Of a DNA stretch of 64,000 nucleotides, positions 44,376 through 53,371 are shown in pieces. Under the pieces are notes generated by a model that saw nothing but the letters and a program-made list of their open reading frames with translations, was not told the DNA's origin and made no database searches. The translations under genes were made by a program, and so were the position numbers. Each line of letters opens with the position of its first letter. Position 1 is the stretch's first letter. The DNA is taken from NCBI GenBank assembly GCA_958296125.1, contig OY282444.1, positions 3,939,623 to 4,003,622 on the forward strand, read 5' to 3'. The DNA comes from an uncultured Poribacteria bacterium. GTDB lineage: Bacteria > Poribacteria > WGA-4E > PCPOR2b.

Positions 44376-46679
44376 ATGAATACTTCTACATTGAGTTTTT
44401 GGTTTTTGGCTGCAGCGTCATCGGCGGAAGCTGATATGTTACCGGGAACAAATCCTTTAACTATGGGTGGCGATCTCGCTGCCCAAATGGTAATGAGTTT
44501 GGACGAGTTTGTGGCACAAGCAGTGGCGGCCTCTGTCGAATCGCGTCAACAGCTATGGAATCGAGATTATCATTCACATGAGGCTTATACTGCTTCGATT
44601 GCCCCAAATCGTGAGCGTTTCAGTCAATATATCGGTTGTGTAGACGAGAGAGCACCGATTGATGCCCTCCACTATATTGCGACAACGGCACAGGCAGCCA
44701 AAATTGCAGAGGCAGAGAGCTATACTGTGCACGCCGTGCAGTGGCATGTATTCGATGGTGTGGACGGAGAAGGACTCCTGCTAGAACCAGATGGCCAACC
44801 AATTGCCCAAGTAATCGCGGTTCCTGATGCGGACTGGACACCGGAGATGCTTGTGGGGTTAGCGGATGGAATATCACAGGAGGCACAGTTTGCTCGCCGC
44901 TTGGCTGAACAGGGGTGCCGGGTTGTCGTGCCTATGTTGATAGATCGAGATGATAGATGGTCGGGCAATCCGAAAATCGGTCGCATGACCAACCAACCTC
45001 ACCGTGAATTTATCTATCGTATGGCGTTTGAATTGGGGCGACACATCATCGGCTACGAAGTGCAGAAGATCTTGGCGTTGGTAGATTGGATGAGCCGCAA
45101 GGAAAACCATCCGCCAATTGGAGTCATCGGCTACGGCGAAGGGGGATTGTTAACACTTTACAGTGCTGCTGTGGACACACGAATTGACGCAGCGGTCGTC
45201 AGTGGCTATTTTCAGTCACGGGAGGAAGTCTGGAAAGAACCGATTTATCGAAATATCTGGGCGTTGTTGCACGAATTTGGCGATGCAGAAATAGCGAGTC
45301 TCATCGCACCGCGAGCGTTGATTGTTGAAGCCAGTCGGGGCGTTGAAGTCGATGCACCCCCGCCGGCACGCGATGGGCGCGCCGGTGCTGCGCCGGGAAG
45401 ATTGGTTTCGCCGCCGTTGGAATCGGTGAAGGCAGAATTTGATCGGGCCCATGCGGTTTACGAGCAATTAGGGGTTGGGCAGAATCTCATCCTTGTGGCA
45501 TCGGATGATGGTGTCGGTTCGCCCGGATCCGATGCTGCGTTGACGGGGTTCCTTAATGCACTCGGTCAGGATCAACCCCTCGCTTCATCGGGGATGCCGC
45601 CACAGGATACACGCCCAGCTTTTTCGCCTGACGCACGCCTACACCGACAGTTTCATCAACTGATTGCATTTACACAAGATGCCCTGCGTCAAGCCGCGTC
45701 TCGGCGGCAGGCACTTTGGTCAAAAGCAGACCACTCCTCAGTTGAACGGTGGCAGGAAACTTGTCAATACTATCGTGATTATCTTTGGGATGAGGTTATC
45801 GGCAGATGTCCACCGTCGAGCGTTCCAGCTAATCCCCGGACCCGGCTGATCCATGATGAACCGGGCTTTAAGGGGTATGAAGTTGTCCTTGACGTTTGGG
45901 AGGAGGCGTTTGCATACGGCATCCTGCTGGTTCCGAAAGGGATGAAGCCGATCGAGCGTCGTCCGGTGGTGGTCTGCCAGCATGGGTTAGAGGGCCGCTC
46001 ACAGGAGGTGGTCGATCCGAAAATCGAATCCCCGTATAACGCCTACGGTGCTGATTTAGCAAATCGAGGGTTCGTCGTCTACGCGCCGCAAAACGCCTAC
46101 ATCGGTCAGGACACCTTCCGCGTCCTCCAGCGCAAAGCAAATCCCATCAAGTGGTCGCTTTTTTCGCTGATTACTCGTCAGCACGAGCGGACACTTGAAT
46201 GGCTTGGGGAACAACCCTTTGTGGACGCTGAACGGATCGGATTCTACGGGCTCTCTTACGGCGGCAAGACCGCCATGCGCGTGCCTGCCCTACTCGACGG
46301 TTATGCGTTGTCTATCTGTTCGGCAGATTTCAACGAGTGGATTGTCAAAAATGCGACATACGATTCTCGCTATAGCTATATGTTTAGCGGCGAATATGAG
46401 ATGCCGGAGTTCAATCTCGGTAACACTTTCAACTACGCGGAGATGGCATGGTTGATTGCACCCAGACCGTTTATGGTCGAGCGCGGGCATCACGATGGTG
46501 TGGCACCGGACGAGTGGGTCGCTTACGAATACGCAATCGTAAGGCACTTTTACGCCAATCTCGGCATCCCCGATCGGACGGAGATTGAGTTCTTTAACAG
46601 TGGACACGAGATTAATGGGGAGGGAACGTTCCGCTTTCTGCATCGCCATCTAAATTTGCCAGAGCCGCATCCTTCCTAA
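44376..46679 (+). CDS. Tandem alpha/beta hydrolase (acetylxylan-esterase-like), first domain lacking its nucleophile
   Basis: A 767-residue protein made of two alpha/beta-hydrolase domains. The N-terminal domain (about 60-390) has GYGEG at the nucleophile elbow (252-256), where the family expects G-x-S-x-G, so it seems catalytically dead. The C-terminal domain (about 480-765) has the intact G-L-S-Y-G elbow with Ser627, and a late His in SGHEINGEG. Family resemblance is to dienelactone-hydrolase/acetylxylan esterase-like proteins. It lies 20 bases after the CoA transferase. The ribosome site is GGAGGAGG. Confidence 0.82.
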   Translation: MNTSTLSFWFLAAASSAEADMLPGTNPLTMGGDLAAQMVMSLDEFVAQAVAASVESRQQLWNRDYHSHEAYTASIAPNRERFSQYIGCVDERAPIDALHYIATTAQAAKIAEAESYTVHAVQWHVFDGVDGEGLLLEPDGQPIAQVIAVPDADWTPEMLVGLADGISQEAQFARRLAEQGCRVVVPMLIDRDDRWSGNPKIGRMTNQPHREFIYRMAFELGRHIIGYEVQKILALVDWMSRKENHPPIGVIGYGEGGLLTLYSAAVDTRIDAAVVSGYFQSREEVWKEPIYRNIWALLHEFGDAEIASLIAPRALIVEASRGVEVDAPPPARDGRAGAAPGRLVSPPLESVKAEFDRAHAVYEQLGVGQNLILVASDDGVGSPGSDAALTGFLNALGQDQPLASSGMPPQDTRPAFSPDARLHRQFHQLIAFTQDALRQAASRRQALWSKADHSSVERWQETCQYYRDYLWDEVIGRCPPSSVPANPRTRLIHDEPGFKGYEVVLDVWEEAFAYGILLVPKGMKPIERRPVVVCQHGLEGRSQEVVDPKIESPYNAYGADLANRGFVVYAPQNAYIGQDTFRVLQRKANPIKWSLFSLITRQHERTLEWLGEQPFVDAERIGFYGLSYGGKTAMRVPALLDGYALSICSADFNEWIVKNATYDSRYSYMFSGEYEMPEFNLGNTFNYAEMAWLIAPRPFMVERGHHDGVAPDEWVAYEYAIVRHFYANLGIPDRTEIEFFNSGHEINGEGTFRFLHRHLNLPEPHPS

Positions 46680-46734
46680 AAATCGCCCCCGCTTGGTAAC
46701 TCAATTTTATATTCAGATGTCGCTCTGTTTTTTG

Positions 46735-46763
46735 TTGATTTATAACAGATGTTATGGTAAAAT
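46735..46763 (+). promoter_or_regulatory. recA promoter with overlapping LexA-like operator
   Basis: TTGATT (46735-46740) and TAAAAT (46758-46763) are spaced by 17 bases, with TGG just before the -10 (extended -10). Between them sits the palindrome ATAACA-GA-TGTTAT (46742-46755), which contains AAC-N4-GTT, the core of the Gram-positive-type LexA box. A second inverted repeat, CTGTT-GA-AACAG, lies at 46768-46779. Confidence 0.5.
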
Positions 46764-46809
46764 TAACCTGTTGAAACAGTTCTAATCCATAACAAGGAGA
46801 ATTAACAAC

Positions 46810-47895
46810 ATGGAATTGGGTACAGACAAGCAGAAAGCGATAGATGCTGCAATCTCTCAAATTGAGCGGCAGCACGGTAAAGGTGCTATAATGCGCCTTG
46901 ATAGCGACGAGGTGGTTCCTGTTGTGGTCGTCCCGACAGGTTCACTGGCGTTAGACATTGCGCTGGGAGTTGGCGGCGTTCCCCGTGGACGAATTGTTGA
47001 GATCTTTGGTCATGAGGCCAGCGGTAAAACTACGCTTGCACTTCACATTATTGCAGAGGCACAGCAGCAGGATGGTGTCGCAGCATTTGTTGATGTCGAG
47101 CATGCGTTGGACCCGATGTATGCCAAACAGATTGGTGTCAACATGGAAAACGTCCTAATCTCCCAACCGGACACCGGAGAACAGGCGTTAGACATCGTTG
47201 AGACCTTAGTTCGTAGCGGAGCGGTTGATGTTGTGGTCGTTGATTCTGTTGCAGCCCTCACCCCTCAAGCGGAGATCGAGGGAAGTATGGAGGACATCCA
47301 TGTTGGGCTGTTGCCACGTTTGATGTCCAAAGCTTTGCGTAAACTGTCCGGCATCACCAACAAATCCAAAACCTGTGTGATTTTCACCAATCAGATTCGA
47401 CAGAAAATTGGCGTTATGTTTGGAAATCCGGAAACGACCCCCGGTGGGCTGGCACTCAAATTTCATGCCTCGGTTCGGTTGGAGATACGTCGGGCAGATC
47501 GTCTGAAAAACAGTGAGGAGATAATCGGAAACCGCATCCGTGTGAAGGTTGCCAAAAACAAGGTTGCCCCGCCATTCCGTCAAGCTGAATTTGATGTTAT
47601 CTTTGGCAAGGGGATCTGTAAGATTGGCGAGATCTTGGATGTGGGTGTAGAGGCGGGGATTGTTCGGAAAAGCGGCTCCTGGTTCTCTTATAACGATGAA
47701 CGGCTTGGACAGGGTAAGGGTAATGCTAAAGATTTTCTAGGGGGACACCCTGAAATTACCGCCGAGATCGGTGCCAAGATTCGTGCCAATCTCGACATCC
47801 ATCCCCCATCTGGCACCGCTTCGCTGTCGGAAATTGATACCGTAGTTGGCGACGACGAGCGAAACGAAACAAGGCTCGAAGAGTCGTTCCCTTGA
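46810..47895 (+). CDS. recA: Recombinase RecA
   Basis: RecA forms filaments on ssDNA and drives recombination and SOS induction. The 361-residue protein has the standard parts: [15 protein letters not shown], the Walker A region, [35 protein letters not shown], the L1/L2 loop segments and [13 protein letters not shown]. Two residues in the P-loop differ from the canonical GPESSGKT: it reads GHEASGKT (67-74). The L1-region residues SMED also differ from the canonical EMGD. The C-terminal domain is of normal size with an acidic tail. No recX is adjacent. AAGGAG precedes the ATG. Confidence 0.97.
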   Translation: MELGTDKQKAIDAAISQIERQHGKGAIMRLDSDEVVPVVVVPTGSLALDIALGVGGVPRGRIVEIFGHEASGKTTLALHIIAEAQQQDGVAAFVDVEHALDPMYAKQIGVNMENVLISQPDTGEQALDIVETLVRSGAVDVVVVDSVAALTPQAEIEGSMEDIHVGLLPRLMSKALRKLSGITNKSKTCVIFTNQIRQKIGVMFGNPETTPGGLALKFHASVRLEIRRADRLKNSEEIIGNRIRVKVAKNKVAPPFRQAEFDVIFGKGICKIGEILDVGVEAGIVRKSGSWFSYNDERLGQGKGNAKDFLGGHPEITAEIGAKIRANLDIHPPSGTASLSEIDTVVGDDERNETRLEESFP

Positions 47896-48031
47896 TACTT
47901 GACGGTGAACATTTAAGATGTTATCATACTTTAAGGGCAAAAAGCAGAGTTATTTCGAGAAGGGCTGCATAACAGTAAGAGCGTTATAGAAGGAGGGGAG
48001 CACTCTCTATACGGAGACTTGCGACAATTTT

Positions 48032-50098
48032 ATGGGAAAACTTGTTGGTGTGGATATTGGCGGCACTTTCACCGATATTGTCGTTTTAGATGAAAACCAA
48101 AAGCGTCTACAGATTGGAAAGGCTTCAACCACGCCACGTGAGCCATCTATCGGCTTAATTACTGGCCTGGATGCGCTTGAGGTTTCCTATCCTGATATCG
48201 ACCTCATCATTCACGGTACCACTGTGGCGACTAACGCCATCTTGGAGCGCAAGGGTGTGCGCTGCGGTCTGATTGCAACGCGCGGTTTTCGGGATATCTT
48301 GGAACTGAGGCGGCGCGATCGGCCGCACCTTTATGGTCTGACCGGATCTTATGAACCTTTAATTCCACGAGATCGACGCAAAGAGGTCTCCGAGCGTATC
48401 TCAGCAGAAGGTGAGATACTCATCCCTTTAGCGGAGGAGGAGGTCATTGCGGCTGCCGAAGAACTGGTTGCGGAGGGTGTCGAAGCCATCGTCATCAGTT
48501 TCCTGAACGCTTACATCAATCCTGAGAATGAGCGCAGTGCCAAGGCCCTCCTCGAAACGCGCTTACCGAGTATCTATATTGTCGCCTCGGCGGACATCCT
48601 CCCGCTCTTCCGTGAGTTTGAACGCACTAGCACCGCTGCCGTGAATGCCTACGTTCAACCGATAGTAAGCCGTTACTTAGCTCTGCTTGGACAACGCTTG
48701 GAAGAACGTGGTTACAGTGGAAATCTTCTCATTATGCAGTCCAACGGTGGGATGATGTCGGTGGAAGCCGCCCGGGACTTTTCTGTGAATACCATCCTAT
48801 CGGGCCCCGCAGCTGGGGTCATCGCTGCCACCAAAATTGCCGCAGAAAGTGGTTTTCAGAATCTGATTGGTTACGATATGGGGGGCACAAGCCTCGATGT
48901 GTCGTTGGTAACAGAGGGAAAGCCGGTTGTCTCAAACGGAATAGAACCGGAGTTTGGTGTCCCAATCATGGTGTCGATGATCGATATTCATACCATCGGC
49001 GCGGGCGGTGGTAGTATTGCTCGGATCGATGAGGGCGGCCTTCTCCAAGTGGGACCCGAAAGTGCCGGGGCTGAACCGGGGCCTGTCTGCTATGGACTGG
49101 GTGGAACCGAACCGACAGTCACCGATGCGAACGTGGTTCTGGGACGAATCAACCCGGACTATCCCATCGCCAGAGCGGCCGATTTTTCGTTTGATCTCGA
49201 TAGGGCCCGATCTGTTCTCATTGAGAAGGTTGGGAAACCGCTTGGTCTCTCCTTGGAAGAGGCAGCGTTGGCAATCCTCACCGTCGCAAATAACCGAATC
49301 GCCGGGAGCATTCGGCGCATCTCTATTGACCGTGGACATGACCCGCGGGATTTCGTTCTCTTCTCCTTCGGGGGTGGGGGGCCTTTGATGGTAAGTTTCC
49401 TCCTTCGGGAGCTCGGCGTTTCACAGGCACTTGTCCCCTACTATCCCGGCATCGCTTCCGCATGGGGGTGTGTCATCGCCGACCTCCAGCACGATTTCGT
49501 GACCATGATTAACCGTCGCCTCTCTGAGCTCGATCCGGCCGATGCGGAGCGAATTTTTGCTGAACACCTCGCACAGGGAGAGAGGCTAATCGAGAGCAAA
49601 CAGATTCCTCTGACGCAGGTAACGGTTTTGCGGGAAGCGGAGATTTCATACGAGGGTCAAACGCATGTCATACGGACACCGCTACCAACGGGGCCCGTGT
49701 CTCCCCTCGTTATCGCGGAAAGTTTTCGTCGCGCCTACCTCCGACAATACGGGCAAGTTGATGAGACATTTAGTGGATTAGAAACGCTGCTGGAGAGCAT
49801 CCCTATTCGTCTGCTGAATCTTCGCACCTCTGTGATTGGCGTGCGCCCGGACCTATTACTGAAAGACTTTATTCTCAACCCTAAAACCACTTTGCAAGAC
49901 GCGCAGAAAGGCACCAGGCCTGTCTATGTGGAGAATCGGTTTGTGGCATGTCCTATCTATGATCGTTCACTTCTCCCGTGGGGAAGCCATTTTCCCGGAC
50001 CCGCCGTTATTGAGCAGCCGGACACGACCATCTGGATTGAACCTTGGGTTCGTGTCCATGTGGGTGAAGGAGGAAGCCTTTTTCTCAGTCCAGCATAA
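48032..50098 (+). CDS. Hydantoinase/oxoprolinase family protein (HyuA-like)
   Basis: The large subunit type (688 aa) of N-methylhydantoinase/5-oxoprolinase enzymes, ATP-dependent ring-opening amidases. It begins with the acetate-kinase-type ATP motif GVDIGGTFTDIVVLD, HGTTVATNAILERKG, and then contains the YDMGGTSLDVSL and SGPAAGVIAA signatures. The B subunit (HyuB) normally encoded next to it is not visible in the window, so this may be an orphan or pair with a distant gene. Confidence 0.9.
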   Translation: MGKLVGVDIGGTFTDIVVLDENQKRLQIGKASTTPREPSIGLITGLDALEVSYPDIDLIIHGTTVATNAILERKGVRCGLIATRGFRDILELRRRDRPHLYGLTGSYEPLIPRDRRKEVSERISAEGEILIPLAEEEVIAAAEELVAEGVEAIVISFLNAYINPENERSAKALLETRLPSIYIVASADILPLFREFERTSTAAVNAYVQPIVSRYLALLGQRLEERGYSGNLLIMQSNGGMMSVEAARDFSVNTILSGPAAGVIAATKIAAESGFQNLIGYDMGGTSLDVSLVTEGKPVVSNGIEPEFGVPIMVSMIDIHTIGAGGGSIARIDEGGLLQVGPESAGAEPGPVCYGLGGTEPTVTDANVVLGRINPDYPIARAADFSFDLDRARSVLIEKVGKPLGLSLEEAALAILTVANNRIAGSIRRISIDRGHDPRDFVLFSFGGGGPLMVSFLLRELGVSQALVPYYPGIASAWGCVIADLQHDFVTMINRRLSELDPADAERIFAEHLAQGERLIESKQIPLTQVTVLREAEISYEGQTHVIRTPLPTGPVSPLVIAESFRRAYLRQYGQVDETFSGLETLLESIPIRLLNLRTSVIGVRPDLLLKDFILNPKTTLQDAQKGTRPVYVENRFVACPIYDRSLLPWGSHFPGPAVIEQPDTTIWIEPWVRVHVGEGGSLFLSPA

Positions 50099-50142
50099 TC
50101 AGAGCCTACAAATACCTATTAGGACTGACACCCTCTAAATCG

Positions 50143-50185
50143 GGATTCGGAGATCCCTCCTACAGTGAGTTAGGATTCGGAGATC
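50143..50185. repeat. Two-copy direct repeat
   Basis: GGATTCGGAGATC is present at 50143-50155 and again at 50173-50185 with a 30-base period. The gap 50099-50445 otherwise holds only a promoter candidate and the ribosome site of the next gene. Confidence 0.4.
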
Positions 50186-50271
50186 TCTCTCCGCTTCTGT
50201 CTCCTTTCATTTATTCCCCTGTATAAGGGTTATAGTTGTAGTTCCAGCCACCGTGTCTCCTATCAAAAAAC

Positions 50272-50300
50272 TTGTATTTCTAACAAAAATATGCTACGAT
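50272..50300 (+). promoter_or_regulatory. Candidate promoter for the sulfurtransferase gene
   Basis: TTGTAT (50272-50277) and TACGAT (50295-50300) are separated by 17 bases. Four of six bases match each consensus. Transcription would give a leader of about 140 bases before the ATG at 50446. Confidence 0.4.
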
Positions 50301-50445
50301 TGCTTATAAGGAACATGAATGTGCGTTCCCTACCACCCTAAACTGTCTCAAGTGGTATGGAAAGGATGGGCGGGGTATCATCAATATCCCCCACTCAGAC
50401 AGGAGAGTATATCAATTTTCAAATTAAGGTAGGAGGTTTTTTATT

Positions 50446-51294
50446 ATGGCAGACTACGCTCAACCCGAAATGTTAGTGACCACTGACTGGGTTGCCGAGC
50501 ATGGTAACGATGCGGGCATCCGTTTGTTAGAGGTTGATGTAGATACAGCAGCTTACGATGAAGGACACATAAGCGGTGCTGTCGGGCTCAATTGGCAAAC
50601 CCAGTTGTGTGACCAAGTGCGGCGTGATATTTTAACAAAAGATCAGTTTGAACAGTTGTGCCGGGATTCTGGCATCAGCAACGACACTACGATTATCTTC
50701 TATGGTGACAATAACAATTGGTTCGCTACTTATGCCCTGTGGCAGTTCCGCTACTATGGGCATGATGAGAGCAAGCTGAAGGTGATGAATGGAGGCCGTC
50801 AGAAGTGGATTGATGAGGGCCGCGAGTTAGTCACGGAGGCTTCTTCGCCTGCTGCTACCGACTACAAAGCAAAATTCCCCGATGACAATGTGCGGGCGAC
50901 AAAAGATCACGTTCTGCCAACGCTCGATCAGGGAGCGGTCAATCTTGTGGATGTGCGTTCTCCCGCTGAGTTCTCCGGTGAGATTATCGCTCCCCCAGGA
51001 TTACCCGAAACGGCACAACGTCCGGGGCGCATTCCGGGGGCAGCAAATATTCCGTGGGCGACCGCAGTAGCAGAAGATGGCACCTTCAAATCTTACGACG
51101 AGTTGCAGGAAATTTACGGAGGCGCGGGTGTGGATTCGGACAAGGAGACGATTGCTTACTGCCGCATCGGGGAACGCTCCTCGCACACATGGTTTGCGCT
51201 GAAGTATCTCTTGGGTTACGAAAAGGTCCGCAACTACGACGGTAGCTGGACAGAGTGGGGTAATCTTGTCGGCGCACCTATCGCAAAGGGGTAA
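50446..51294 (+). CDS. Thiosulfate sulfurtransferase (tandem rhodanese)
   Basis: A 282-residue two-domain rhodanese, transferring sulfane sulfur to cyanide or another acceptor. The N-terminal domain (about 10-140) lacks a cysteine in its loop and is regulatory. The C-terminal domain (about 150-280) has the active site C-R-I-G-E-R-S, followed by S-H-T-W-F, like the CysA-type actinobacterial rhodaneses. VDVRSPAEFSGE is the family CH2A-like motif. TAGGAGGTTT precedes the ATG. Confidence 0.93.
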   Translation: MADYAQPEMLVTTDWVAEHGNDAGIRLLEVDVDTAAYDEGHISGAVGLNWQTQLCDQVRRDILTKDQFEQLCRDSGISNDTTIIFYGDNNNWFATYALWQFRYYGHDESKLKVMNGGRQKWIDEGRELVTEASSPAATDYKAKFPDDNVRATKDHVLPTLDQGAVNLVDVRSPAEFSGEIIAPPGLPETAQRPGRIPGAANIPWATAVAEDGTFKSYDELQEIYGGAGVDSDKETIAYCRIGERSSHTWFALKYLLGYEKVRNYDGSWTEWGNLVGAPIAKG

Positions 51295-51344
51295 GTGATA
51301 GTGATACGGATTCAAAAGAGGTAGAGTCCCAATTGATTGCCAGT

Positions 51345-51418
51345 GCAGAACAGATCATACCACAGTCGGAGGGGAAGCTCCACAACGATGGCGTGAAATC
51401 GAGAAGGATCTGTTCTGC
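51345..51418. repeat. 74-base element with 12-base perfect inverted ends
   Basis: GCAGAACAGATC (51345-51356) and GATCTGTTCTGC (51407-51418) are perfect inverted repeats. Inside, GGAG (51368-51371) and CTCC (51378-51381) could form a second small hairpin. It lies in the gap between the rhodanese and the small conserved gene, and could be a structured RNA, a miniature inverted-repeat element or an attenuator; none can be shown. Confidence 0.4.
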
Positions 51419-51538
51419 TACTATTCATCTCTCCTCCGTGGCGGCCAGGGATAGGTTCCATGAGGTGCCGATGGGTTTTCAGTGAATTCCGCCGCAGTCA
51501 AAATCTGTATTATTCTTCACTTAACATTGGAGTCGAAT

Positions 51539-51817
51539 ATGCCCAAATTTGTTTCCGCTCATATCATTGCCTGCATGACACGACAGGATGTGGAAAGACT
51601 CGTCAAGCGATTTATCGAAGAAGAGAGCGACGGGGTCAAGAGCTTAAAAGTGCAGTGTGACACAGTTCTCGGTCGAATGGTCTGCGAGTGGGAAGCGCCG
51701 GATCGAGATACCCTTGTGGAATGGCTGAAAAAGCGTTATGTGCATTTTCGCGGCGGTGGGGAGTGGGTGATGCGTGTGCAGCTCGAAACGGTGGACAACA
51801 AGGTTGCTCGACTGTGA
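51539..51817 (+). CDS. Small conserved hypothetical protein, 92 aa
   Basis: Starting at the ATG after TTGGAG (8 bases) gives MPKFVSAHIIACMTRQ and a 92-residue alpha/beta protein with a pattern of two strand-helix-strand units (ferredoxin-like): VSAHIIA, helix DVERLVKRFIEE, VKSLKVQCD, GRMVCEWEA, helix DTLVEWLKKRY, WVMRVQLETV. It resembles small DUF4242-type ligand-binding folds, but this is not secure. It is 85 bases upstream of the PTPS gene. Confidence 0.6.
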   Translation: MPKFVSAHIIACMTRQDVERLVKRFIEEESDGVKSLKVQCDTVLGRMVCEWEAPDRDTLVEWLKKRYVHFRGGGEWVMRVQLETVDNKVARL

Positions 51818-51902
51818 TCGCGGTCAATACACAACGTGTCAAGAACCGGTGCAGCGTGGCGAGTGAACAACGCATCTCGTTTCACGGATAAGGAATCTCA
51901 TC

Positions 51903-52736
51903 GTGCACTACCTTACGCGCCAAATTGCTTTTGAAGCCTCACACTACTATAGCGTTCCTGAACTCAGCGATGCGGAGAATTACGCCCTGTTCGGAGCGAC
52001 CGCCAATCCAAATAGTCATGGGCATAACTATGTCCTGGAAGCGACGGTCAAAGGGAGGCTTAATCCCGAACACGGGATGGTCATCAATATCACCGATCTG
52101 GACCGGGTGCTCAGGGAAGAGATTGTTGCCTACTATGACCACAAGCATATCAACCTACAACACCCCACCTTTGCAAATAACCCCCACCTACAACCCACAA
52201 GCGAGAATTTAGCGATTCAGATGTGGTCCGCACTTGAACCGCGTCTAAACGGGACAATCTTACATCGGATCAGGTTGTATGAGGATTCAACCCTGTTTGC
52301 GGACTATTATGGAGATGGGCAAATGGTCTATTTCACGAAAGTTTACGAGTTCAGCGCATCACACCGATTGCACAGTCCACAGCTCAACGACGCGGAAAAC
52401 CGAGAGGTCTTCGGAAAGTGTAACAATTTCTACGGTCACGGGCACAACTATGTCCTTGAGGTGACAATAAAGGGTGAGGTGAATCCAAGAACCGGGATGG
52501 TTGCAGATCTACACTGTCTTGATGAAACGATGCAGAGGCAGGTCTACGGGCGATTTGATCATAAGCATCTGAACTTGGATACGCCTGAGTTTGAGAACCT
52601 CAATCCAACTTCTGAAAACTTTGTGCAGGTGCTTTGGGAGGCTATCGAGCCGAGTTTGAAGCCGATTAAGTTGCATCGCCTTCGATTGAGAGAAACACCT
52701 AAGAACCATTTTGATTACTACGGAGACGAAATTTAA
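51903..52736 (+). CDS. Duplicated 6-pyruvoyl-tetrahydropterin synthase-like protein
   Basis: A 277-residue protein made of two complete PTPS domains (about 1-138 and 141-277). PTPS converts dihydroneopterin triphosphate to 6-pyruvoyl-tetrahydropterin in tetrahydrobiopterin synthesis. Zinc ligands are present in both: H in FEASHYY/FSASHRL and the two histidines of HGHNY. Asp-His of the catalytic triad are present as YDHKH and FDHKH. Only the second domain has the catalytic cysteine (F-G-K-C, Cys173); the first has Thr33 at that place. GTG start, with AAGGAA upstream. The stop is three bases before folE. Queuosine-type QueD is the alternative. Confidence 0.88.
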   Translation: MHYLTRQIAFEASHYYSVPELSDAENYALFGATANPNSHGHNYVLEATVKGRLNPEHGMVINITDLDRVLREEIVAYYDHKHINLQHPTFANNPHLQPTSENLAIQMWSALEPRLNGTILHRIRLYEDSTLFADYYGDGQMVYFTKVYEFSASHRLHSPQLNDAENREVFGKCNNFYGHGHNYVLEVTIKGEVNPRTGMVADLHCLDETMQRQVYGRFDHKHLNLDTPEFENLNPTSENFVQVLWEAIEPSLKPIKLHRLRLRETPKNHFDYYGDEI

Positions 52737-52739
52737 CTG

Positions 52740-53360
52740 ATGAAAATTTACCATGTAGAATCAATTGAGGACGGAACAACTAACGCCGATCCGAAGTTGG
52801 AATACATCTATACCCAAATATTGGAGGCTATTGGCGAAGACCCAGCAAGGGCGGGTCTCCTGAGGACCCCTCAACGTGCAGCGAAAGCCTTTCAGTTTTT
52901 GATGCAGGGATACCACGAAAATGTCGCTGAAATTTTGAACGATGCAATTTTCGACGAAGAGTACGACGAGATGGTCATCGTCAAAGACATTGAGTGTTAT
53001 AGCCTCTGTGAACATCATCTTTTACCATTTTTCGGCAAGTGCCATGTTGGGTATATCCCTCGCAAAAAAATCATTGGGCTCAGTAAAATTCCGCGGGTTG
53101 TGGATATGTTCGCTCGCCGCCTACAGGTGCAAGAAAGACTGACGCGGCAGATTGCGGAGGCGTTACAAGAAGTGTTGAATCCCGCTGGGGTCGCTGTTGT
53201 CATGGAAGCACAGCATCTGTGCATGATGGTTCGTGGCGTACAGAAGCAGCACTCACAAACGATGACCAATGTGATGCTCGGTGAGTTTCGAGATAAAAGT
53301 TCAACTCGGGCCGAGTTCATGAGAAGTATTCAGATGAGCCTTGGTCATAAGACAGTTTGA
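52740..53360 (+). CDS. folE: GTP cyclohydrolase I
   Basis: FolE (206 aa) opens GTP to dihydroneopterin triphosphate, the first step to folate and biopterin. It is a type IA enzyme with the zinc-binding Cys and His in [10 protein letters not shown] and the later Cys in [39 protein letters not shown] and SSTRAEF are typical. Three bases separate it from PTPS and its stop overlaps the start area of the next SDR gene, so these three form a compact operon. Confidence 0.95.
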   Translation: MKIYHVESIEDGTTNADPKLEYIYTQILEAIGEDPARAGLLRTPQRAAKAFQFLMQGYHENVAEILNDAIFDEEYDEMVIVKDIECYSLCEHHLLPFFGKCHVGYIPRKKIIGLSKIPRVVDMFARRLQVQERLTRQIAEALQEVLNPAGVAVVMEAQHLCMMVRGVQKQHSQTMTNVMLGEFRDKSSTRAEFMRSIQMSLGHKTV

Positions 53361-53371
53361 AGGGAATCGAG

